A stretch of DNA of 64,000 nt from Tillandsia leiboldiana (Eukaryota > Streptophyta > Magnoliopsida > Poales > Bromeliaceae): contig CM055073.1 of the NCBI GenBank assembly GCA_029204045.2, positions 26,124,718 through 26,188,717 on the forward strand, read 5' to 3'. The notes beneath the pieces are model-generated. The model was given only the letters and a program-made list of their open reading frames with translations. It searched no databases and had not been told where the DNA came from. Below are positions 10,842-24,500 of the stretch, piece after piece. The position numbers and the translations under genes were made by a program. How positions within the stretch are numbered: the first letter of the stretch is position 1; the number at the start of each line of letters is the position of its first letter.

Positions 10842-13800
10842 TCAACCAGTAGTCTCGAACAGAAAAGGGTAAGCAGATCTCATCTCTGTCTCTAGCTCCC
10901 AAGTAGCCTCTCGCTCATCGTGATTGCTCCATAAGATCTTCACATACGGAATGGTCCGGTTGCGCAATTCCCTCACCTCACGAGCAAGAATCCGCAACGG
11001 CCGCTCCTCGTAAACCAGGTCCTCACCGATCTCCAAGGGAGTGAAGTCAACCACATGCGACGGATCAAAGACATATCTCCTCAGGGCTGAGACATGAAAA
11101 ACATCGTGTACACCGGCCAAACGTGGAGGAAGAGCAACTCTATAAGCCACAGGGCCTACCCTCTCAAGTACCTCAAAGGGTCCAACAAAACGGGGACTAA
11201 GCTTCCCACGCACTCCAAATCTCCGGACCCCTTTCGAAGGCGAGACCTTTAAGAATACATGGTCACCAATCTGAAACTCCAGGTCTCGCCGTCGAGTATC
11301 TGCATAACTCCTTTGACGGCTCTGGGCTACCTCAAGGTGTCGACGAACAACTCTGACTTTCTCCTCAGCCTCCAAAAGAAGATCTGGTCCCAAAGTCTTT
11401 CTCTCACCCACATCACTCCAATACAAGGGTGACCGACACTTGCGTCCATACAACGCCTCAAACGGAGCCATCTGAATGCTCGCCTGATAGCTGTTGTTGT
11501 ACGCAAACTCAACCAAAGATAAGTGTCGGTACCACCCCCCTCCAAAATCCATAACGCACGCTCTCAGCATATCCTCAAGGGTCTGTATAGTGCGCTCAGA
11601 CTGGCCATCAGTCTGTGGGTGGAATGCAGTGCTGAATCTGAGCTGGGTCCCCAAAGCTGACTGTAAACTCCCCCAGAATCGTGACACAAACCTCGGATCC
11701 CGATCTGAAACAATCGACGCAGGTATCCCGTGTAGCCTCACTATCTCGTCCAAATACAACTGTGCCAGACGCTCCAATGACCAGGTCATCTGAACAGGCA
11801 AGAAATGCGCAGACTTGGTGAGTCTATCAACAATAACCCAAATCGCGTCGGCTCCACTCTGTGCTCTCGGCAGCCCTGTAACAAAGTCCATGGTGATGTG
11901 GTCCCATTTCCACTCGGGAATTGGAAGACTTTGCAACTTGCCAGCAGGAACCCGGTGCTCTGCTTTCACTTGCTGGCAAGTTAAACAGTGAGCCACGAAT
12001 CTTCCAACGTCCCGCTTCATTCCGGACCACCAAAATGTGCCTTGAGGTCCTTATACATCTTAGTACCACCAGGATGAATGGTATAAGGTGTATAATGAGC
12101 CTCACCCAAAATCTGGTCTCTAATCTCTGAATCCGAAGGCACACACACTCGGTCCCTGTACCGCAGTACTCCCGAGCTATCCACTGTAAAATCCCCTATA
12201 AGATCTGCCTGAATCTGTGATCTAATCCTCTCCAAGTGGGGGTCCTCACTCTGTGTCTCCCTAATCCTGTCCAACAGAGTGGGCTGCAAGACCATAGACA
12301 TCAGTCTAGCAGAGACCCCAGGGGATACAACCTTAATCTGGAGTCGCCTCAACTGCTCAATCAGCGGGGCCTGCTGTGTGACCAACATGCTCAAGCTCTG
12401 CACTGACCTCCGACTCAAAGCATCTGCTACCACATTGGCCTTGCCGGGATGATAGAGGATACTCACATCGTAATCCTTCAGTAACTCCAACCACCGGCGT
12501 TGCCTCAGGTTCAGCTCCTTTTGAGTAAACAGATACTTTAAGCTCTTATGATCCGTGTAGATCTCACAATGCTCACCGTAGAGGTAATGCCGCCACAGCT
12601 TCAACGCGAACACCACAGCTGCCAGCTCTAAATCATGAGTAGGGTAATTCTTCTCATAATTCTTTAGTTGCCGTGAAGCATAAGCAATTACCCTCCATGC
12701 TGCATCAAGACACAACCCAAACCGCTGTGCGAGGCGTCACTATAAATCACGTAGCCATCACCCATCACTGGCAGTGTAAGAACTGGTGCTGAAATCAGTC
12801 TCCTCTTCAGCTCCTCAAAACTCCGCTGACACTGCTCAGTCCAAATGAACCTCATCCCCTTCCTAGTCAAACATGTCAGGGGAGTAGAGAGCTTCGCAAA
12901 GCCCTCTACAAACCGACGGTAGTAGCCTGCCAAGCCCAGAAAGCTCCGGACCTCAGTCACCGTCGTCGGTCTCGGCCAATCCCGAACTGTATCAATCTTC
13001 GTCGGGTCAACTGCTACTCCTGCGGCTGATACCAAGTGGCCCAAGAATGCAACCTCCCGAAGCCAAAACTCGCACTTCTTAAGCTTGGCATACAGCTTCT
13101 TCTCACGTAGAAGCTGCAGCACTATCCTCAAGTGCTCCTCATGATCCACATCGCTCCGGGAGTAGATCAAGATATCATCAATGAACACAACCACAAACAA
13201 GTCTAAGTACGGCTGAAATACCCGGTTCATCAAATCCATGAAAGCAGCTGGGGCATTAGTCAAACCAAACGGCATAACCGTAAACTCATAATGCCCATAC
13301 CGGGATCGAAAAGCCGTCTTAGGGATGTCCTCGGCCCTCACCCTCAACTGGTGGTAACCTGACTGAAGATCAATCTTCGAAAACACTGTGGCTCCCTGCA
13401 ACTGATCAAATAAATCATCTATCCGTGGAAGAGGGTACTTGTTCCGGATGGTCACTTTATTCAACTCCCGATAATCCACACACAAACGAAGCGACCCATC
13501 CTTCTTCTTCACAAATAAAACTGGCGCTCCCCACGGAGAAACACTAGGCCTGACAAAGCCCCTATCCATAAGATCCTGAAGCTGGGCCTTCACTCCCTCA
13601 ACTCGGCAGGTGCCATCCTATAAGGCGCCTTCGAGATTGGTGCGGTTCCCGGTACCACATCAATCACAAACTCCACCTCCCTCTCCGGCGGCATCGTCGT
13701 CAACTCAGGGGGAAACACATCTGGGAACTCGCGGACAACAGGAATATCCTCGAGTCCCAGTGCCGCCGTAGGCACCTCCACAATCGTCGCTAAGAAAGCG

Positions 13801-15681
13801 GTGCAGCCCCTACTAATCATCCGCCTAGCCCTCGCCGAAGAAACAGTCATCGCAAAGAAGGTGCTCTGGCAGCCTCTGAAGACAAACTCCTCCTGTCCAG
13901 GCTCGCGGAGGGTCACCGTCCTCTCTCTGCAGTCTATAACAGCATAGTACCTCGACAACCAATCCATACCTAGCACGACGTCGAAATCCTGGAGCTGCCG
14001 CAAGACAAGCAAGTCTGCCGGCAAAATCCAGGATCCCAACTGCACAGGGCAATCCCTACAATACTCCTCGACATGCAAGACATGATCTGGTATCTGAACC
14101 TCTAATGCATGCGATAAAGAAACTACCTCTATACCATGAAGGGATGCAAATGCTCTACTGATAAAAGAATGCGATGCACCGGTATCAAAGAGAGTACGAG
14201 TACGAACTGCAGAAATCAAAATAATACCTGCGACGACATGCTCTGCTGCTGTAGCATCCTCTACCTGAGCGGCATAGACTCGACCGCTCGGCGCCGGGGG
14301 ATGTCGCTCTGGCTGTCGCGAGGACGATGGAGCAAAATCTGGCCTACCGGAGGTCGCCGAAGGTCCTGCTGACTGACGAGGAACGAAGGATGCAGAAGCT
14401 GATGAAGGAGCTGGGTAACCTGCCCTGGGGCACGCCCTCGCGAAGTGACCGGTCTGCCCGCAACGGAAGCAGCGGTCCCGACCCTGCGGGCACTGGGCTG
14501 GTGAGTGCGGTCCTCCACAGATGATACAACGGTCGGGGCGCGGCTGCCGCGAAGTCTGCTGCTGCTGCGAAGACTGCTGCTGCTGCGAAGACTGCTGCTG
14601 TCGAGGTGGTCGACGCTGCTGCTGCTGCTGCTGGAACTGACGAGATCCCCTAGATCTCTGCCGCCCCTGATACCCCCGTCCCTGAGAGTGGAAACGGGGT
14701 GGTCTCGGGGGTCCCTGTCTACTCGACTGCCCCTCCTCAACTGCGCCGGGCGCTTCGCCCCAGAAGTCACAACGGGGGCTGGAGTCACCTCTGCCATCAC
14801 GGCCTCACCACCCTCCACATAAAGTGCCTGCTCCATCGAGGCCTCTAAAGTCTGTAATCTGAGGGAGCGGACCAACCGATAAATGTCCCGACGCAACCCT
14901 CTCTCGAACATGTAGATCCGGTGGGTCTCATCTCTGGCCACGTGGGGCATACTAGCCAACAGCCGATTGAAATCGGCTATGTACGCATGTACGGGCCTAT
15001 CTCCCTGGCGGAGATTCCTCAGCTAGCTGCTCCTCCAAGCTCTGTCGAACACTCTCGGGAAAGAAGGCCCCAAGAAGCATACCGCGAAACTCTGGCCCAA
15101 GAGATAAACTGGGTCCCAGGCGGACCTGCAGGTCGCACACGCCGCCACCATGCCTCGGCGTTGCTCTCCAGAAAATGAGTAGCCAACAGAACTCGAAACC
15201 TCTCATCAATAAAAAGGCTCTCGAAATGGCGCTCCATAGCTGTAACCCAAGACTCAGCCGCCCACGGCTCAGCACTCATGCCCGAAAAGCGGGGTGGATC
15301 GAACTTGCGAAACCTCAACAAAAGACCCACCAAAACCTGCTGCTCTGCCAAAGTCAAAGATCCCGTCGTCCCAGACGGTAGCCTACTGGAGACAGGCTCA
15401 GCCGGAACTGCTGGTGCAGGCTGCACAACCGGGGGTGCCACAATAGGGGAAGAAGGCACCGGAGAACTCTCAGGGGGTACCACCGCCGGCTGCGCTCTCT
15501 GCTCCAACAAGAGCGTCAACCGACTCACAGCCTCCTCCTGGCGTTGAGACGCCTCAGTCAACTGTGCCACCTGGGCACGGAGCTCCAAAACCTCGCTCTC
15601 CTGTCCCTGCCCCGAGTCCTCCTGCTCGGGCTCAGAGGACGAAGGCTGCGAACGCTTCACCATCGAGCGTCGAGGAGGCAT
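10842..15681 (-). pseudogene. Element B gag-pol, assembled copy 1 (frameshifted)
   Basis: This is the same gene as 21571-26409 but broken by small indels. Compared with copy 2 it lacks one A in a run near 12034, one C near 12695, one A near 13594 and one A near 14740; it has an extra four bases near 15022 and an extra G near 15089. I noticed no substitutions. The result is a chain of overlapping frames: integrase to chromodomain 10842-12020, RNase H to HHCC 12017-12715, RT 12688-13593, protease region 13590-14219, then the zinc-knuckle and gag pieces up to 15681. Indels in homopolymers without substitutions look like sequencing or polishing errors rather than natural decay, so the gene may be intact in the real genome. 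Confidence 0.85.
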
Positions 15682-15958
15682 CCCCACCTGAGGGACAAGG
15701 CAAACAATCAGAACCCAAATCATCTCTCGACCCAATCTAGCGAAAGTCAGAAGGCATGTCCCCCTTTCCGAAGTACTATGTTGTCTGCAGCCAACATAGT
15801 TGCCACCGAAGGAAGACATGTCAATCGCTCACCCCGAACCGCTCAGGAGAGTTAGAAATCCATCAGGACTCTCGCTAAAATCACGGCTCTCACGCGAGTC
15901 ATCCTAGGGTCCAACCACAAGCCTAGGGTTCCTAAGTCCTCCAAGACCTACATCCTAG

Positions 15959-15970
15959 GCTCTGATACCA
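15959..15970 (-). other. Primer binding site, tRNA-iMet type (element B copy 1)
   Basis: The reverse complement reads TGGTATCAGAGC and lies 8 bases inside the LTR end at 15979. Confidence 0.9.
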
Positions 15971-15978
15971 CTCTAATC

Positions 15979-18900
15979 TGTCACGCCCCGGGGCGATACT
16001 GCGCCCCGGCTCGCCAACAGATCCGCCGCCCATACAGGAAGCCCCGTATAGGCGTAGCGACTAACCTGCAAGGAAACATCTACACTAGCAGATATCAGAG
16101 CTGAAAGAGAAAAGCTGGAAAGAAATACATAAAATAAAACTACAACTCTTAAATATACAGACCCTCCTCACCAGAATACAGGAGTCTCTCATAAAAAGCA
16201 GGAAAGGAAGGTACAACTCAAAACCTCACTACAAAAGTCACTCGACATAACACACACCAAAATGGAACTGGGGTACATCTACTCACACACAGAAGACGAC
16301 AGGAGGGGATCTATCTCGCGACGCCCTTACCTCGGTCAGAAGGAGCTGGATCAGCAACAGGAGCTGCAGGAACCGGAGCAGAAGTCCCTGGGAGAAAACA
16401 CCACGACGGGTGTGAGAACTACATCCCACAGTAGTTCTCAGTGGGTGCCGCCAACAAGCCCGACGGTCTGCCCACTAAGTCTACCAGAGGCAAAAGGTAA
16501 CATATGCAGTGCTATAAGGAAAGCTGGGAAAGGTAACTCTACAGCTACTATGCCTCTATCTAGATGCTCAACAGTGGAACAGAAAGAACATAATGCCACA
16601 ACTAACTCTCCTCCCTGATCACCCAATCAAAACTGACTGCCACATCGGGTCCAGTCAAACCTGCGCCAACCTACTGCCGTTACGTCCCGGAGGAGCGGAC
16701 TTACGTAGGGCGTCCGTGGCTGCCAACAAAAGCACAGCCAGAGGGACCACTGCAACAACAAGTCGCTAAAGAACATCTCAAACTCACACCGGTACACAAC
16801 CCGGTCTCGCCTACTCCGGAGTGGCCCTCGAGGGGAGCGACCCGCTCGAGTCAAAGTAACCCATAAGTATCACTGTATAGTATCACTGTAAAGCTCAAAT
16901 GTGGCTCATGCAGGCTATGATCCAATCCTCGATCAATAAGATCGACTACCAAACAAATCACTGACTCACACACTAGCTGGAATCTACGCAGCTGAAACCC
17001 ACTGTCTCTCTGACAGTTTCCAAGAACCCAGATCTACCATCACTATCACTCTCCCAAAGAAATCAAATCTATAGACTGCTATCAACTCCACTCGGTCCCC
17101 AGACACGAGTGCAAATGCATCCCACAACCAACCGACCTCTCGGCCCACACTCGGGCGAGGAAAAGCTAAGTCCATAGTGAAATGAAGTATCGTGATGTGA
17201 ATGTCTAGAGCAATAAAACCTAGCCCAAGTTGGAGTTTTTCTACAGACTGGCTGAACATGATACATATGACAGGGGTGCTAGGTCAAATTCCAAGATTTC
17301 ATTACTTAACATAGTGCAGGAATCAAAAGATTCAACAACTGATATACAAGATACAACATACAGTTTTACACATGCTAATACTCCAATTTCTAACATGCAT
17401 GATCCTACACACATAGAATTAGTACACAGTCCAGAGTTCTTGGAAGCAAGGTCACCCACCTGAAAGTGCTAACTGTCCAAATCGCACAGCTGAGAAAGCC
17501 CACAACTGTCAAATCACAAATCCCACCAAGCCAACAACACGGTAGAAGTGCTCACAAACTCCTGGGTACAAACATACACCAAAATTACACTTTAATTCAC
17601 ACAAATTCCACATTCCCAAAATCTGTGGTGAACAGTCCCATTAACACGAAATTTTCACCTGAAAACTCCTCCAAAAATTCCAATAAAATATGACGGCGAT
17701 CCTCGCGAAGAGTAGATGTCGATAGAGTCCTGAAACGTCGAATTCCGATGTCCGATGAGGAGATAAAAATCCGACAAGTAGGTGCTGTCCAAATCAACCA
17801 ACAGTCGCAAAGGGGGTTAAAAATGTACCCAGAACCCCAAGAAAAGCTCGGATCCAGAAAAAGTAACACGAAAAATGTAGATTTACCTCTTACGAAACCG
17901 TCACCGCAGAAATCGTCCAAAAATAATGTCGGGGTAGCCCGGTAGACCTCCCGGACTAAACTGCGACGGAAATGGGCCTCCAACAGTAGATCGTCGCTCC
18001 GCACCCCGATGCAGAAGTCGCCGTCGTCGCGGCCTCCAAAAATTCTGACCTTTGCCAAAAGATGCACAAGAGGGAGAGGAAGAGAATTGGTGAAGGGCTC
18101 CAAGTGAAAGCTTTCGGGAAAGCTTCAAAACGAGGCCCCTTGAGGCCTTTTATAGGCCTCACCCGAAACAGCCCGGAAAACACAAGTCAATGGGCTTTGG
18201 GCCCAAAATTTCGGGCGCCCGGAACATTCGGGCGGCTACAGTGTTGGGCCGGCCCAACACTGTTCACGCCCGAATCCACCAGGAGCCGCCACGTGGCCCG
18301 CCGAACAGCAAACAGCTGTTCGGCCCCACCCACTGGCTGCCACGTGGCCCGCCCCCGCACAGTGAGGCGGTTTGCGCCCGCCAATCAGCGGGCGACATGT
18401 TCCTCCCCGGTTGACCCCCTGACCGGGGTCGGTCGGCCGCGCGGGCGCGCGGCATGGCCCCGACTGGGCACGCGCCCCGAGGCACCGACCCCGACTCCGT
18501 GCGCCGCGCACGGTGCGCCCGCGAACCAGAGGCGACACGTGTCCCCTACACCCGGTCCCCGCATTCAACTGGAATTCTGTGACCGCGGCGCTGCACCGAC
18601 CAACCGGAGGCTGCCACGTGCCCCGCATTGGTCCTGCACCGCCGCGCTCACCCGGTAGACCGCGCGCCTTGCGCCCGCCAATCATGCGGTGCCACGTGTC
18701 CATGCGCCGGTCTGTGCACCCCGCCGCGCAGCTCTTTGGACCGCGCATCCTGAACCGGCCAATGACAGGCCGCCACGTGGCATCCCGGCGGTCTACGGCC
18801 CCCTCCCATGCACCATTTCCACTGAAAACTTCCGGGAGTCCGTTTTTGGGCATCGGACTCAGAAATAAACAAGCAATAGCCGTTTTCAAGCGTTTTTTTC

Positions 18901-19000
18901 CGTGCTAAATCTATTTCCCACCTCTGTTGGGCCTAATTCTTTTCCCGAAATTATTCGTCAAATCAGCCGCAGGCCTACACAGCTAATAATAACCACAGGG
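15979..19000 (-). mobile_element. LTR2 of element B, truncated by the gap
   Basis: Starts TGTCACGCCCC at 15979 and runs to the N gap, lacking only the last 110 bases or so of the LTR. It has many single-base deletions relative to the other LTRs, mostly in homopolymers and increasing towards the gap, as expected of a poorly polished contig end. At diagnostic sites it matches LTR4 and not LTR1: CATACAGG near 16033, CCAAAAATTCCAAT near 17670, GACATGT near 18396 and GCTAAATCTATTTCC near 18904. Confidence 0.9.
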
Positions 19001-19100
19001 NNNNNNNNNNNNNNNNNNNNNNNNNNNNNNNNNNNNNNNNNNNNNNNNNNNNNNNNNNNNNNNNNNNNNNNNNNNNNNNNNNNNNNNNNNNNNNNNNNNN
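19001..19100. other. Assembly gap of exactly 100 N
   Basis: One hundred N, a common placeholder for a gap of unknown size between scaffolded contigs. It lies inside element B LTR sequence on both sides. Confidence 0.99.
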
Positions 19101-21510
19101 TTGGCTGCCAACAAAAGCACAGCCAGAGGGACCACTGCAACAACAAGTCGCTAAAGAACATCTCAAACTCACACCGGTACACAACCCGGTCTCGCCTACT
19201 CCGGAGTGGCCCTCGAGGGAAGCGACCCGCTCGAGTCAAAGTAACCCATAAGTATCACTGTATAGTATCACTGTAAAGCTCAAATGTGGCTCATGCAGGC
19301 TATGATCCAATCCTCGATCAATAAGATCGACTACCAAACAAATCACTGACTCACACCACTAGCTGGAATCTACGCAGCTGAAACCCACTGTCTCTCTGAC
19401 AGTTTCCAAGAACCCAGATCTACCATCACTATCACTCTCCCAAAGAAATCAAATCTATAGACTGCTATCAACTCCACTCGTCCCCAGACACGAGTGCAAA
19501 TGCATCCCACAACCAACCGACCTCTCGGCCCACAACTCGGGCGAGGAAAAGCTAAGTCCATAGTGAAATGATAGTATCGTGATGTGGAATGTCTAGAGCA
19601 ATAAAAACCTAGCCCAAGTTGGAGTTTTTCTACAGACTGGCTGAACATGATACATATGACAGGGGTGCTAGGTCAAATTCCAAGATTTCATTACTTAACA
19701 TAGTGCAGGAATCAAAAAGATTCAACAACTGATATACAAGATACAACATACAGTTTACACATGCTAATACTCCAATTTCTAACATGCATGATCCTACACA
19801 CATAGAATTAGTACACAGTCCAGAGTTCTTGGAAGCAAGGTCACCCACCTGAAAGTGCTAACTGTCCAAAATCGCACAGCTGAGAAAGCCCACAACTGTC
19901 AAATCACAAATCCCACCAAGCCAACAACACGGTAGAAGTGCTCACAAACTCCTGGGTACAAAACATACACAAAATTACACTTTAATTCACACAAATTCCA
20001 CATTCCCAAAATCTGTGGTGAACAGTCCCATTAACACGAAATTTTCACCTGAAAAACTTTCTCCAAAAATTCTAATAAAAATATGACGGCGATCCTCGCG
20101 AAGAGTAGATGTCGATAGAGTCCTGAAACGTCGAATTCCGATGTCCGGATGAGGAGATAAAAATCCGACAAGTAGGTGCTGTCCAAATCAACCAACAGTC
20201 GCAAAGGGGGTTAAAAATGTACCCAGAACCCCAAGAAAAGCTCGGATCCAGAAAAAGTGTCCAACACGAAAAATGTAGATTTACCTCTTACGAAACCGTC
20301 ACCGCAGAAATCGTCCAAAAATAATGTCGGGGTAGCCCGGTAGACCTCCCGACTAAACTGCGACGGAAATGGGCCTCCAACAGTAGATCGTCGCTCCGCA
20401 CCCCGATGTAGAAGTCGCCGTCGTCGCGGCCTCCAAAAATTCTGAACCTTTGCCAAAGATGCACAAGAGGGAGAGGAAGAGAATTGGTGAAGGGCTCCAG
20501 TGAAAAGCTTTCGGGAAAAGCTTCAAACGAGGCCCCTTGAGGCCTTTTTATAGGCCTCACCCGAAACAGCCCGGAAAAACAAGTCAATGGGCTTTGGGCC
20601 CAAAATTTCGGGCGCCCGGAACATTCGGGCGGCTACAGTGTTGGGCCGGCCCAACACTGTTCACGCCCGAATCCACCAGGAGCCGCCACGTGGCCCGCCG
20701 AACAGCAAACAGCTGTTCGGCCCACCCACTGGCTGCCACGTGGCCCGCCCCCGCACAGTGAGGCGGTTGGCGCCCGCCAATCAGCGGGCGACACGTGTCC
20801 TCCCCGGTTGACCCGCTGACCGGTCGGCGGCCGCGCCGGGCGCGCGGCATGGCCCCGACGTGGGCACGCGCCCTGAGGCACCGACCCCGACTCCGTGCGC
20901 CGCGCACGGTGCGCCCGCGAACCAGAGGGCGACACGTGTCCCCTACACCCGGTCCACGCATTCAACTGGAATTCTGTGGACCGCGCCGCATGCACCGACC
21001 AACCGGAGGCTGCCACGTGGCCCCGCATTGGTCCATGCACCGCCGCGCTCACCCGGTAGACCGCGCGCCTTGCGCCCGCCAATCAGGCGGTGCCACGTGT
21101 CCATGCGCCGGGTCTGTGCACCCCGCCGCGCAGCTCTGTGGACCGCGCATCCTGAACCGGCCAATGACAGGCCGCCACGTGGCATCCCGGCGGTCTACGG
21201 CCCCTCCCATGCACCATTTTCCACTGAAAACTTCCGGGAGTCCGTTTTTGGGCATCCGGACTCAGAAATAAACAAGCAAATAGCCGTTTTCAAGCGTTTT
21301 TTCCGTGCTGAATCCATTTCCGACCTCTGTTGGGCCTAATTCTTTTCCGAAATTTCGGCAAACTCAGCCGAAGGCCTACACAGCTAATAATAACACACAG
21401 GGTCCATCTGTGGCATCCCATTGACGCACCATGGGTCAGATACACCAACGCTAGGTGCTCTAACAGTGGATTCATCGGAAGAACGCTGCATGGGAATTTG
21501 GGCCACTACA
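19101..21510 (-). mobile_element. LTR3 of element B, starts at the gap
   Basis: Begins about 740 bases into the LTR (relative to 7632) and ends CCACTACA at 21510. At diagnostic sites it matches LTR1: GTGTCCAACACG near 20257, ATTCTAATA near 20068, GCGCCCTGAGG near 20868 and GCTGAATCCATTTCC near 21308. It carries the same TATA box, palindrome and CACGTG array as LTR1. Confidence 0.9.
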
Positions 21511-21522
21511 TCCTCCCCCACT
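21511..21522 (-). other. Polypurine tract, element B copy 2
   Basis: On the minus strand AGTGGGGGAGGA directly abuts the 3' LTR start at 21510. Confidence 0.85.
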
Positions 21523-21570
21523 AAAAGGAAGTTTCGTCCTCGAAACGAAGTAAGGTAGAACAGGCGTACC

Positions 21571-24500
21571 TCAACCAGTAGTCTCGAACAGAAAAGGGTA
21601 AGCAGATCTCATCTCTGTCTCTAGCTCCCAAGTAGCCTCTCGCTCATCGTGATTGCTCCATAAGATCTTCACATACGGAATGGTCCGGTTGCGCAATTCC
21701 CTCACCTCACGAGCAAGAATCCGCAACGGCCGCTCCTCGTAAACCAGGTCCTCACCGATCTCCAAGGGAGTGAAGTCAACCACATGCGACGGATCAAAGA
21801 CATATCTCCTCAGGGCTGAGACATGAAAAACATCGTGTACACCGGCCAAACGTGGAGGAAGAGCAACTCTATAAGCCACAGGGCCTACCCTCTCAAGTAC
21901 CTCAAAGGGTCCAACAAAACGGGGACTAAGCTTCCCACGCACTCCAAATCTCCGGACCCCTTTCGAAGGCGAGACCTTTAAGAATACATGGTCACCAATC
22001 TGAAACTCCAGGTCTCGCCGTCGAGTATCTGCATAACTCCTTTGACGGCTCTGGGCTACCTCAAGGTGTCGACGAACAACTCTGACTTTCTCCTCAGCCT
22101 CCAAAAGAAGATCTGGTCCCAAAGTCTTTCTCTCACCCACATCACTCCAATACAAGGGTGACCGACACTTGCGTCCATACAACGCCTCAAACGGAGCCAT
22201 CTGAATGCTCGCCTGATAGCTGTTGTTGTACGCAAACTCAACCAAAGATAAGTGTCGGTACCACCCCCCTCCAAAATCCATAACGCACGCTCTCAGCATA
22301 TCCTCAAGGGTCTGTATAGTGCGCTCAGACTGGCCATCAGTCTGTGGGTGGAATGCAGTGCTGAATCTGAGCTGGGTCCCCAAAGCTGACTGTAAACTCC
22401 CCCAGAATCGTGACACAAACCTCGGATCCCGATCTGAAACAATCGACGCAGGTATCCCGTGTAGCCTCACTATCTCGTCCAAATACAACTGTGCCAGACG
22501 CTCCAATGACCAGGTCATCTGAACAGGCAAGAAATGCGCAGACTTGGTGAGTCTATCAACAATAACCCAAATCGCGTCGGCTCCACTCTGTGCTCTCGGC
22601 AGCCCTGTAACAAAGTCCATGGTGATGTGGTCCCATTTCCACTCGGGAATTGGAAGACTTTGCAACTTGCCAGCAGGAACCCGGTGCTCTGCTTTCACTT
22701 GCTGGCAAGTTAAACAGTGAGCCACGAATCTTCCAACGTCCCGCTTCATTCCGGACCACCAAAAATGTGCCTTGAGGTCCTTATACATCTTAGTACCACC
22801 AGGATGAATGGTATAAGGTGTATAATGAGCCTCACCCAAAATCTGGTCTCTAATCTCTGAATCCGAAGGCACACACACTCGGTCCCTGTACCGCAGTACT
22901 CCCGAGCTATCCACTGTAAAATCCCCTATAAGATCTGCCTGAATCTGTGATCTAATCCTCTCCAAGTGGGGGTCCTCACTCTGTGTCTCCCTAATCCTGT
23001 CCAACAGAGTGGGCTGCAAGACCATAGACATCAGTCTAGCAGAGACCCCAGGGGATACAACCTTAATCTGGAGTCGCCTCAACTGCTCAATCAGCGGGGC
23101 CTGCTGTGTGACCAACATGCTCAAGCTCTGCACTGACCTCCGACTCAAAGCATCTGCTACCACATTGGCCTTGCCGGGATGATAGAGGATACTCACATCG
23201 TAATCCTTCAGTAACTCCAACCACCGGCGTTGCCTCAGGTTCAGCTCCTTTTGAGTAAACAGATACTTTAAGCTCTTATGATCCGTGTAGATCTCACAAT
23301 GCTCACCGTAGAGGTAATGCCGCCACAGCTTCAACGCGAACACCACAGCTGCCAGCTCTAAATCATGAGTAGGGTAATTCTTCTCATAATTCTTTAGTTG
23401 CCGTGAAGCATAAGCAATTACCCTCCCATGCTGCATCAAGACACAACCCAAACCGCTGTGCGAGGCGTCACTATAAATCACGTAGCCATCACCCATCACT
23501 GGCAGTGTAAGAACTGGTGCTGAAATCAGTCTCCTCTTCAGCTCCTCAAAACTCCGCTGACACTGCTCAGTCCAAATGAACCTCATCCCCTTCCTAGTCA
23601 AACATGTCAGGGGAGTAGAGAGCTTCGCAAAGCCCTCTACAAACCGACGGTAGTAGCCTGCCAAGCCCAGAAAGCTCCGGACCTCAGTCACCGTCGTCGG
23701 TCTCGGCCAATCCCGAACTGTATCAATCTTCGTCGGGTCAACTGCTACTCCTGCGGCTGATACCAAGTGGCCCAAGAATGCAACCTCCCGAAGCCAAAAC
23801 TCGCACTTCTTAAGCTTGGCATACAGCTTCTTCTCACGTAGAAGCTGCAGCACTATCCTCAAGTGCTCCTCATGATCCACATCGCTCCGGGAGTAGATCA
23901 AGATATCATCAATGAACACAACCACAAACAAGTCTAAGTACGGCTGAAATACCCGGTTCATCAAATCCATGAAAGCAGCTGGGGCATTAGTCAAACCAAA
24001 CGGCATAACCGTAAACTCATAATGCCCATACCGGGATCGAAAAGCCGTCTTAGGGATGTCCTCGGCCCTCACCCTCAACTGGTGGTAACCTGACTGAAGA
24101 TCAATCTTCGAAAACACTGTGGCTCCCTGCAACTGATCAAATAAATCATCTATCCGTGGAAGAGGGTACTTGTTCCGGATGGTCACTTTATTCAACTCCC
24201 GATAATCCACACACAAACGAAGCGACCCATCCTTCTTCTTCACAAATAAAACTGGCGCTCCCCACGGAGAAACACTAGGCCTGACAAAGCCCCTATCCAT
24301 AAGATCCTGAAGCTGGGCCTTCAACTCCCTCAACTCGGCAGGTGCCATCCTATAAGGCGCCTTCGAGATTGGTGCGGTTCCCGGTACCACATCAATCACA
24401 AACTCCACCTCCCTCTCCGGCGGCATCGTCGTCAACTCAGGGGGAAACACATCTGGGAACTCGCGGACAACAGGAATATCCTCGAGTCCCAGTGCCGCCG

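Noticed and set aside
15979..21510. Middle LTR pair read as a true tandem element sharing an LTR
   Set aside because: The two LTRs flanking the gap carry different variant sets (LTR4-like and LTR1-like), so they are not one shared LTR. An unmerged contig overlap explains this better.
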